From assembly GCA_019416685.1 (NCBI GenBank), contig DXWV01000054.1:1-41689 (forward strand): DNA of 41,689 nucleotides. Reading direction: 5' to 3'. A model generated the notes under the pieces. It had not been told where the DNA came from, did not search any database, and was given only the letters and a program-made list of their open reading frames with translations. The stretch is from Bacteroides sp. (GTDB lineage: Bacteria > Bacteroidota > Bacteroidia > Bacteroidales > Bacteroidaceae). This document shows positions 30,163 to 37,785 of the stretch, piece after piece (within the stretch, counting starts at the first letter, position 1; each line of letters begins with the position of its first letter). The position numbers were made by a program, and so were the translations under genes.

Positions 30163-33100
30163 ATGAAAACATCTGCTTATCTCCGTTTTTTCTGTTTGAT
30201 AATTACTTTGCTCCTTTGTTCCAATACTCTGAAAGCCAGTCATTATTATTTCAAACAGATATCCTTGAATGAGGGTTTACCCTCTACGGTACGGTGTATT
30301 TATGCTGAAAAGAAAGGATTTGTATGGATCGGAACAAAAGCTGGCTTGGGGCGTTTCGACGGACATGAGTTAAAACATTATATACATCAGCCTGACAATC
30401 CCAATTCGTTGCCTCATAATCATGTTCATCAGATCATGGAGGACAGTCTGCATAATATCTGGATTATGACAGACAAAGGGATAGCTCGCTACCGGCGCAA
30501 GAGCGATGATTTTGATGTTATTAAAAACCTTAATAATCAGAATATAATAGTTAATGCTTCATGTAGAATAAATCAAGGGATCTTGTTTGGTGCACGAAAT
30601 AAAATCTATTTTTATAGTTATAAAGATGATTCCTTCACTCTTCTTCAGGATTTTGCTTCCGATACTCAATTCTCCATTTCGTTTATTGGCATGTGGGATG
30701 CAGAAACATTGCTTTGTGCCAGTCGCTGGCAAGGTATTTTACTGCTTAATCTTCGTTCCGGGCAAGTCACTTCTCCTCCTTTTGATTGTAGTAAGGAGAT
30801 TATGGAAATAATGATAGACTCCCGGCAGCGTGTTTGGGTGGCTCCCTATAATAATGGTATCCTGTGTTTCTCAAAAGACGGTACTTTACTGGCTTCTTAT
30901 ACAACCCAGAATTCCCAGCTCAATAATGATGTGGTTCTGTGTATGACCGAAAGAGATAATCATATCTGGATAGGGACTGATGGTGGAGGAATTAATATAT
31001 TAGATCCCGAATCAAAAGAAATGTCTATTCTTGAGCATATTCCCGGCAATAGTTATTCCCTGCCTGTAAATTCAATTTTATGTCTGCACAATGACGTCAA
31101 TAATAATATGTGGGCAGGTAGTATCCGGGGTGGTCTGATCAATATTCGTGAAATATCGATGAAAACTTATACGGATGTAGTACCAGGAAACGATGACGGG
31201 CTAAGTGATAATGCTGTTCTTAGTTTATACCAGGATTCTGTGTCCGATGATATATGGATTGGTACGGACGGAGGTGGGCTGAACAGATTAAATCCTGAAT
31301 CAGAGAAATTCCGGCATTATCCTACTACCTGGAAGGCTAAGGTTGCCTCTGTTACCGGCTATACTTCTAATGAATTGTTACTTTCTCTTTTCTCCAAAGG
31401 ATTGTTTGTCTTTAACAAATCAACAGGAGCTCTCAAGCCGTTGGTCATTGACAACGAAGAAATAAACAATCTGCTTCGGTATAGTGGGAAGACGGTGAAT
31501 GTATGCCAGGTATCTTCGGGTTCTGTGTTATTGCTTGGTTCTCATATTTACCGGTATGACATCGCTTCCGGTAAGGTCGAAGCAGCTATAGAAGAGGAAG
31601 GCAATGATTTGGTGGGGACAATTCTTCCGGTGGCTCATGAAGCAGAAGTTAGTTATTTTTGTGATCTGAGACGAATTTACGTATTAAATCACTCTACTAA
31701 TAAACTACATACAGTGTATACTTGTGGCAGAGATACACTTATAAATGCCGTATCACGAGATGAACGCGGTGTCTTTTGGATTGGCAGTAATCAAGGTTTG
31801 AGCAGTTATAATCCGGAAACCCGTCAGTACAAGCATTTGCCTGCTTCACTTTTTGGTGAAATAACTTCTATTGTGTGTGATCAGAAAGGAAAAATATGGA
31901 TAGGCGCGGACAATATGTTGTTTGCATGGCTTGTTAATGAAAAGAGATTTATTTTGTTTGGAGAGTCAGACGGAGTTTTTATAAACGAATATTTGCCTAA
32001 GCCCAGATTGATATCCAGTTGGGGAGATATCTATATGGGTGGTATCAGAGGATTGTTACGGATAGATAAAAACTTACCTGTGGAGAGCTCCGAATATCCA
32101 CAAATGCAGTTGACGGATGTATTGATTAATGGAGAGTCAGTAAATGATGCCCTAAGTGTGACCCCTTCCAGTATTTCTGTATCCTGGAGTAGTAAGTCGA
32201 TTGCGATTCGTGTGATGTCTTGTGAGAAAGATATTTTCCGTCAAAAAATCTATCGTTATCAGATTGTCGGGTTGAATGATCAGTGTATTGATTCTTATAG
32301 TCCCGAATTAATGATTCGTTTATTGCCTCCGGGAGATTATCGGATCATGGCTTCGTGTAGTACAAAAGACGGTGACTGGACTCCTTTGCAACAAGTTTTA
32401 AGTTTGACTATATTACCACCATGGTATCAGACGTGGTGGTTTATACTGTGCTGTGTGTTACTTGTGTCCGGTGTTATTATTCAAGCTTTCATAGTCACTT
32501 TACGCCGTAAGGAGAATAAACTGAAGTGGGCAATGAAGGAACATGAGAAACAAATTTATGAAGAAAAAGTACGTTTTCTTATTAATATCAGTCATGAACT
32601 TCGTACTCCATTGACATTGATACATGCGCCACTCAATCGTATTTTGAAATCTTTGGTACCTACAGACTCTAATTATGTGCCGCTTAAGAGTATTTACAGA
32701 CAGTCACAGCGTATGAGAGACTTGCTTAATATGGTGCTGGATTTGCGGAAAATGGAAGTTGGAGTCAGTAAATTGCAGATTCATCCTCAGCAACTGAATG
32801 ATTGGATATTGGAAGTTTCAGCCGATTTCATAAGTGAGGGTGAAGCCAGAAAGGTGAATATACACTATCAGTTGGATGAACAGATTACGATTGTTAGTTT
32901 TGACAGAGAGAAATGTGAGATCATTCTTACCAATTTATTGATTAATGCCTTGAAACATAGTCCGGAAGGTGGTGATATTCTGGTTCAAACAGAACTTTTA
33001 CCGGACAAACATCAAGTTCGCATTTCCGTATCCGATCAGGGCTGCGGATTGAAGCATGTAAATATAAATAAACTCTTCACCCGATTCTATCAGGGAAGTG

Positions 33101-34104
33101 GTGAAAGGAATGGTACGGGCATTGGCTTGTCTTATTCTAAGATATTGGCAGAACTACATGGAGGTAGTATTGGTGCCAAAGATAATGACATGGCTGGTGC
33201 CACTTTTTTCTTTGAACTTCCGCTTCAGGTAGTATCAGAAGAAATTATTTGTCAACCCAAGGCTTATCTGAACGAATTGATAACGGATGATAACGAAGAA
33301 AAAAATACAGAAACAAATACTTTTCAAACGAATGATTATTCATTGCTTGTAGTGGATGATAATCAGGATTTGATTGATTTCCTCAAAGATACGATGAAAG
33401 GACACTTCAAACAGGTATTTACTGCTGCAGATGGGGTAGAGGCTTTGGAAATCGTTCGGAAGTATCAACCAGATATTGTAGTTAGTGATGTGATGATGCC
33501 ACGTATGAACGGATATGAACTCTGTAAACAGATAAAAGAGAATATTGATATCAGCCATATACCGGTTATTCTGCTCACTGCACGTGATGATGAACAAAGT
33601 CAGTTGCAAGGATACAAGATTGGGGCAGATGGTTATCTGACCAAACCATTTGAGGAAGAAATGTTATTGGAACTTATCCGCAGTCGTTTGCGCAGCAGAG
33701 AGCAAACCAGAGTACGTTATCTCAATGCAGGATTATTGCCGGCACCTGAGGAAAGTACTTTCAGCCAGGCAGATGAAACTTTCCTTCTGAAACTGAATAA
33801 AGTTATTACTGACAATCTGGATAGTTCTGTATTGGATATTGCATTTCTTTGTAAAGAGATGTATATGAGTCGCGCTACATTGTATAATAAGCTGAAAGCT
33901 CTGACGGATATGGGAGCCAATGATTATATCAATAAGTTCAGACTGGAAAGGGCAATACAGCTTATTACCACTACTGACTTCAACTTTACAGAGATAGCAG
34001 AGCGTACAGGGTTCTCCACTTCACGTTATTTTAGTACAGCATTCAAGCAATACACAGGAGAGACCCCTACTCAGTATAAAGAGAGCCACAAGCGGACCTC
34101 TTAA
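30163..34104 (+). CDS. Hybrid two-component system sensor-regulator
   Basis: Encodes 1313 residues in one chain. A signal peptide (about residues 1-25) is followed by two seven-bladed propellers of Reg_prop repeats (GLPSTVRCIYAEKKGFVWIGT, then many WIGTDGGG units), a Y_Y_Y domain near 690-750 and one membrane span near 755-775. The cytoplasmic part has HisKA (His811 in SHELRTPLTLI), HATPase (GTGIGLSYSK), a receiver (VVDDNQDLIDFL, Asp1109 in VSDVMMPRMNG) and an AraC-type DNA-binding domain (from about 1205, ending TGETPTQYKES). It senses a glycan fragment in the periplasm and activates nearby utilisation genes. The flanking sulfatases and GH95 are the likely targets. Its stop overlaps that of the convergent channel gene. 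Confidence 0.96.
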   Translation: MKTSAYLRFFCLIITLLLCSNTLKASHYYFKQISLNEGLPSTVRCIYAEKKGFVWIGTKAGLGRFDGHELKHYIHQPDNPNSLPHNHVHQIMEDSLHNIWIMTDKGIARYRRKSDDFDVIKNLNNQNIIVNASCRINQGILFGARNKIYFYSYKDDSFTLLQDFASDTQFSISFIGMWDAETLLCASRWQGILLLNLRSGQVTSPPFDCSKEIMEIMIDSRQRVWVAPYNNGILCFSKDGTLLASYTTQNSQLNNDVVLCMTERDNHIWIGTDGGGINILDPESKEMSILEHIPGNSYSLPVNSILCLHNDVNNNMWAGSIRGGLINIREISMKTYTDVVPGNDDGLSDNAVLSLYQDSVSDDIWIGTDGGGLNRLNPESEKFRHYPTTWKAKVASVTGYTSNELLLSLFSKGLFVFNKSTGALKPLVIDNEEINNLLRYSGKTVNVCQVSSGSVLLLGSHIYRYDIASGKVEAAIEEEGNDLVGTILPVAHEAEVSYFCDLRRIYVLNHSTNKLHTVYTCGRDTLINAVSRDERGVFWIGSNQGLSSYNPETRQYKHLPASLFGEITSIVCDQKGKIWIGADNMLFAWLVNEKRFILFGESDGVFINEYLPKPRLISSWGDIYMGGIRGLLRIDKNLPVESSEYPQMQLTDVLINGESVNDALSVTPSSISVSWSSKSIAIRVMSCEKDIFRQKIYRYQIVGLNDQCIDSYSPELMIRLLPPGDYRIMASCSTKDGDWTPLQQVLSLTILPPWYQTWWFILCCVLLVSGVIIQAFIVTLRRKENKLKWAMKEHEKQIYEEKVRFLINISHELRTPLTLIHAPLNRILKSLVPTDSNYVPLKSIYRQSQRMRDLLNMVLDLRKMEVGVSKLQIHPQQLNDWILEVSADFISEGEARKVNIHYQLDEQITIVSFDREKCEIILTNLLINALKHSPEGGDILVQTELLPDKHQVRISVSDQGCGLKHVNINKLFTRFYQGSGERNGTGIGLSYSKILAELHGGSIGAKDNDMAGATFFFELPLQVVSEEIICQPKAYLNELITDDNEEKNTETNTFQTNDYSLLVVDDNQDLIDFLKDTMKGHFKQVFTAADGVEALEIVRKYQPDIVVSDVMMPRMNGYELCKQIKENIDISHIPVILLTARDDEQSQLQGYKIGADGYLTKPFEEEMLLELIRSRLRSREQTRVRYLNAGLLPAPEESTFSQADETFLLKLNKVITDNLDSSVLDIAFLCKEMYMSRATLYNKLKALTDMGANDYINKFRLERAIQLITTTDFNFTEIAERTGFSTSRYFSTAFKQYTGETPTQYKESHKRTS

Positions 34105-35267
34105 TCTGAATATTGATATACTTTGAGTTCAAATTTCGGAACCATTGCAAGCAGATGGTCGAAGATATCGGACTGGATTCGTTCATACTCTTTCCATATC
34201 TTATTGCGAGAGAAGAAGTATACCTGAATAGGTACGCCATATTCGGTTGCTTCTTTCTGGCTGATGATCAGGTCCAAATCCTGATTGACTACAGGCAGGC
34301 TGCATAGATAACGTTCTATATAGACGCGGTAAACTTGTGAGTTTGTCGGTATTACCCCTTCCTCCGGCTGATAGTCGGCCAATAAAGGAATCTCTTTCCG
34401 GAAGTTATCCAGCATTTCCGGGGTACAGAACTTCAGAGTGGTAAGATCGAGTGTGATATTTTTCATAACACGCCGTCCACCCGATTCTACCATTCCGCGC
34501 CAGTTTTGGAATGGGTTGTTCACCAGGCTGTATGGAGGAACTGTAGAGATAGTATTGTCGAAATTTTGTATTTTTACGGTATTTAATGTGATTTCCTGCA
34601 CCACTCCATTAGCATTTCCGGAAGGGAGAGTGATCCAGTCGCCCAGTCGTACCATATCATTGGCGGAAAGCTGAATACCCGCTACAAAACCAAGAATCGT
34701 GTCTTTAAATACCAACATCAGAATGGCTGCCGAAGCACCTAATCCGGCAAATAGAGTAGCAGGAGATTTATTAATAAGAATAGCAATAATGACAATACCT
34801 CCTACAAAGAAAAGAAGAACCTGTAATACTTGGATGAATCCTTTCATCGGGCGGTTTTTTGCAGTAGCTTTTTCTGCATATACATCCAGTATCATTAGCA
34901 GAACTCCATTTAAAGCCAGTAATAGAGACACAATAATGTAAATAGCACATATTTTTTGTGAAATAAGCAGCAATTCTTTTCCCCGGACGAAAGCCATCGG
35001 GAGTAGTATATATATCAGTATGCCGGGAATGGTATGTATAAGATTATGAAACACTCTACGTTTCATAAGCAATGTATTCCATACATGTGGAGAATGCCTG
35101 GTATATCTTTTCATCCCACCAACAAAAATACTTTGGCAGAGATAATCAAGGCCAACGGCAATACAAATCATTAAAATAGCAATAATGGCCTCATCGAAGG
35201 TGTTGGCTATTTTGGGGTCTACTCCCCATCCGATGAGAATCTTATTCATCCAATTTCCTAAGTCCAT
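34101..35267 (-). CDS. MscS-type mechanosensitive channel
   Basis: Encodes 388 residues. Four or five N-terminal hydrophobic spans (residues 20-185) precede the MscS core, where ATLFAGLGASAAILMLVFKDTILGF is the pore-lining TM3 region and the soluble beta domain follows (LGDWITLPSGNANGVVQEIT). Length and sequence style resemble the YbdG/YnaI subgroup of inner-membrane channels. It releases solutes on hypo-osmotic shock. Its TAA and that of the convergent regulator gene share the TTAA at 34101-34104. The aldolase-like gene lies 61 nt upstream on the same strand, so they may be cotranscribed. Confidence 0.9.
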   Translation of the reverse strand: MDLGNWMNKILIGWGVDPKIANTFDEAIIAILMICIAVGLDYLCQSIFVGGMKRYTRHSPHVWNTLLMKRRVFHNLIHTIPGILIYILLPMAFVRGKELLLISQKICAIYIIVSLLLALNGVLLMILDVYAEKATAKNRPMKGFIQVLQVLLFFVGGIVIIAILINKSPATLFAGLGASAAILMLVFKDTILGFVAGIQLSANDMVRLGDWITLPSGNANGVVQEITLNTVKIQNFDNTISTVPPYSLVNNPFQNWRGMVESGGRRVMKNITLDLTTLKFCTPEMLDNFRKEIPLLADYQPEEGVIPTNSQVYRVYIERYLCSLPVVNQDLDLIISQKEATEYGVPIQVYFFSRNKIWKEYERIQSDIFDHLLAMVPKFELKVYQYSD

Positions 35268-35328
35268 AGTTATATCTTGTTTTTATTAAATATAACGGTA
35301 GACTCAGGAAATTGTTTACCCCGGATTT

Positions 35329-35985
35329 TTATCCGTTTACCTTTTTATAATCTTCCAGAAACTTTTTGAGGCCGGAATCTGTCAATGGATGGTTAAGCAG
35401 TCCCTTGATGGCGCTTAACGGACAAGTGGCTACATCTGCACCGGCCTCTACACAGTCCATAATATTTTTTGTACTGCGTATCGAAGCAGCCAGTACCTGA
35501 GTTTTATAGTTATAATATCTGTACATCCGTACGATTTCGGTCACCAGGCCTACGCCATCTTCACAAATATCATCCAGACGACCAACAAAGGGAGATACGT
35601 AGGTAGCTCCTGCTTTGGCTGCCAGTAATGCCTGTCCGGTAGAGAAGACCAGTGTACAGTTAGTACGGATACCCTTTTCTGTAAAATATTTAATAGCCTT
35701 AATACCTTCGGCAATACAAGGTACTTTTACTACAATATGCGGATTGAGTGCTGCAAGTTCTTCACCTTCGCGAATCATTCCTTCGTAATCGGTGGCTATC
35801 ACTTCCGCACTTACATCACCGCCTACAATATTGCATATTTCAACATAATGTTTACGTTGATTTTCGGTACCTTTGATTCCCTCCTTTGCCATGAGCGAAG
35901 GATTGGTAGTAACTCCGTCGAGCACTCCGAGTGCATATGCCTCGCGTATCTGCTCCAGATTGGCTGTGTCGATAAAAAATTTCAT
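35329..35985 (-). CDS. fsa: Transaldolase-like / fructose-6-phosphate aldolase
   Basis: Encodes 218 residues, the length of the short transaldolase family (TalC/FSA). FFIDTANLEQIREA and DGVTTNPSLMAKEG form the N-terminal active-site segment. Lys87 in IVVKVPC is the Schiff-base lysine, and CPLSAIKGLLNHPLTDSGL is the conserved end. It transfers dihydroxyacetone units, either as transaldolase in the pentose-phosphate pathway or cleaving fructose 6-phosphate; sequence alone does not separate the two. A good promoter (CTTG-N20-TACCTTTG) lies upstream at 36053-36022. The stop TAA sits in a small hairpin loop (35322-35335). Confidence 0.93.
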   Translation of the reverse strand: MKFFIDTANLEQIREAYALGVLDGVTTNPSLMAKEGIKGTENQRKHYVEICNIVGGDVSAEVIATDYEGMIREGEELAALNPHIVVKVPCIAEGIKAIKYFTEKGIRTNCTLVFSTGQALLAAKAGATYVSPFVGRLDDICEDGVGLVTEIVRMYRYYNYKTQVLAASIRSTKNIMDCVEAGADVATCPLSAIKGLLNHPLTDSGLKKFLEDYKKVNG

Positions 35986-36021
35986 AACTTATATAGTTTT
36001 AGTGGTTAACTATCTAACGTC

Positions 36022-36053
36022 CAAAGGTAAGTATTTGTTTATCCATTTCCAAG
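36022..36053 (-). promoter_or_regulatory. Promoter of the transaldolase-like gene
   Basis: On the minus strand CTTG (36053-36050), 20 nt, then TACCTTTG (36029-36022). Predicted start about 30 nt before the ATG. Confidence 0.6.
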
Positions 36054-36208
36054 ATTATCGGAAACAACCTTTTTTTGTTTCCAAATTTGTCTATCACATG
36101 TCCATAAACGTCTTTTTTTTCATTGTACGCAAAAAGTATTGACTGATATAGGATGTAAATCTCTTTGTAAATGACGATATTTGTTTCGGAATCTAATATT
36201 AATTAATT

Positions 36209-37753
36209 ATGGAAAAAAGATATTTTGTACTTCCTTTTGTTTTAACTCCTTGTCTGGCTCAACAGATTGTTGCGCAAAATAACGAACCTCAGCGTCCAAA
36301 TGTAGTTTTTATTTATGCTGATGATATTGGTTTCGGTGATTTCAGTTGTAATGGTGCAAAAACGATTCACACTCCTAATGTAGATCGTGCTGCTGCTCAA
36401 GGTGTGCGTTTCACCAATGCACATAGCGCGGCAGCTACAAGTACCCCTTCCCGTTATGCTATGCTTACGGGCGAATATGCCTGGCGTAAAGCCGGAACAG
36501 GTATTGCCGATGGTGATGCTGCTTCAATCATCCGGCCGGAACGTTATACTATGCCGGATATGTTTAAGCAAAGCGGTTATGCAACCGGAGTGGTAGGTAA
36601 ATGGCATCTTGGCCTGGGAGATAAGGGAGGCGAACAGGATTGGAATAAGCCCTTGAAACCGGGTACCAATGATATTGGTTTTGACTATTCGTTTATTATG
36701 GCTGCCACCGGTGATCGTGTGCCTTGTGTATTTGTAGAAAACGATCAGGTGATCAATATTGATCCTGCCGACCCTATCCAGGTAAGTTACAAAAAGAATT
36801 TCCCGGGTGAACCTACCGGTAAGAATAATCCGGAGTTGTTGGTTATGCACCCTTCGCACGGGCATGATATGAGCATTGTCAACGGAATTTCCCGTATCGG
36901 GTTTATGAAAGGTGGAAAGTCGGCACTTTGGAAAGATGATAAAATAGCCGAAACACTGACCGGAAAAGCCGTATCTTTTATTGAAAAGCACAAAGATGGT
37001 CCCTTCTTCCTTTATTTTGCCACACAAGATGCTCATGTACCTCGTGTTCCCGGAGCACAATTCGTAGGTAAGAGTGGCATGGGACCTCGTGGCGATTGTT
37101 TATTGGAATTTGACTGGAGTGTGGGTGAAATTCTGAATACTCTTGAAGAGTTGGGATTGGATAAGAACACATTGGTCATTATCTCCAGTGATAATGGGCC
37201 TGTGGTTGATGACGGTTACAAAGATCAGGCCGTAGAACTGTTGGGCGATCATAAACCCGGAGGTGAATATCGGGGTGGTAAATACAGTATTTATGAAGCC
37301 GGAACACGTGTTCCCTGTATCTGGAGATGGCCGGGACAGATTAAGCCGGGGGTATCCGATGCATTACTTTGCCAGATTGACTGGTTTGCTACCTTTGCCC
37401 AGATGCTGAATCAGACTCTTCCCGAAGGTGCAGCACCGGACAGTCGTCCAATGAAAGCTGCCTGGATGGGAAAAGAGAAAAAAGGACGTGACTATCTGGT
37501 GTTGCAGAATGCACAAAATAACCTTTCTATTACAGACGGGCGTTGGAAATATGTTCGTCCCGGCCAGGGCCCGGCTTATAATAAGCAGGTGAATATAGAG
37601 TTGGGAAACAGTATGGAACCACAATTGTATGATCTGAAAAAGGATGCCGGTGAAAAGAATAATCTGGCAAAAGAGCAGCCCAAGCGTGTACAACAGTTAA
37701 GTAATGAATTGGAAAAGGTGGTAGATGGGCGATATGGGTTGCCGCTGTACTGA
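36209..37753 (+). CDS. S1 family sulfatase, serine type, secreted (second)
   Basis: Encodes 514 residues with an N-terminal signal (MEKRYFVLPFVLTPCLAQQIVAQ). FIYADDIGFGDFSCNG starts the metal site, and STPSRYAMLTGEYAWR gives the maturation motif with Ser78. VVGKWHLGLG is the conserved Lys-His pair and ISSDNGPV the later metal-site motif. It differs clearly from the sulfatase at 28645 in length and inserts, so it belongs to another S1 subfamily with a different target. The segment GVRFTNAHSAAATSTPSR aligns with known Bacteroides carbohydrate sulfatases. It needs the same maturase. It lies behind a 222-nt gap after the divergent aldolase gene, and 32 nt before the RHS gene. Confidence 0.92.
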   Translation: MEKRYFVLPFVLTPCLAQQIVAQNNEPQRPNVVFIYADDIGFGDFSCNGAKTIHTPNVDRAAAQGVRFTNAHSAAATSTPSRYAMLTGEYAWRKAGTGIADGDAASIIRPERYTMPDMFKQSGYATGVVGKWHLGLGDKGGEQDWNKPLKPGTNDIGFDYSFIMAATGDRVPCVFVENDQVINIDPADPIQVSYKKNFPGEPTGKNNPELLVMHPSHGHDMSIVNGISRIGFMKGGKSALWKDDKIAETLTGKAVSFIEKHKDGPFFLYFATQDAHVPRVPGAQFVGKSGMGPRGDCLLEFDWSVGEILNTLEELGLDKNTLVIISSDNGPVVDDGYKDQAVELLGDHKPGGEYRGGKYSIYEAGTRVPCIWRWPGQIKPGVSDALLCQIDWFATFAQMLNQTLPEGAAPDSRPMKAAWMGKEKKGRDYLVLQNAQNNLSITDGRWKYVRPGQGPAYNKQVNIELGNSMEPQLYDLKKDAGEKNNLAKEQPKRVQQLSNELEKVVDGRYGLPLY

Positions 37754-37785
37754 GATTATTATTATTATCGATAAAACACATATTA

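Noticed and set aside
35322..35335. CGGAT-TTTT-ATCCG hairpin at the transaldolase stop as a terminator
   Set aside because: Only 5 bp and followed by GGGG rather than T on the minus strand.
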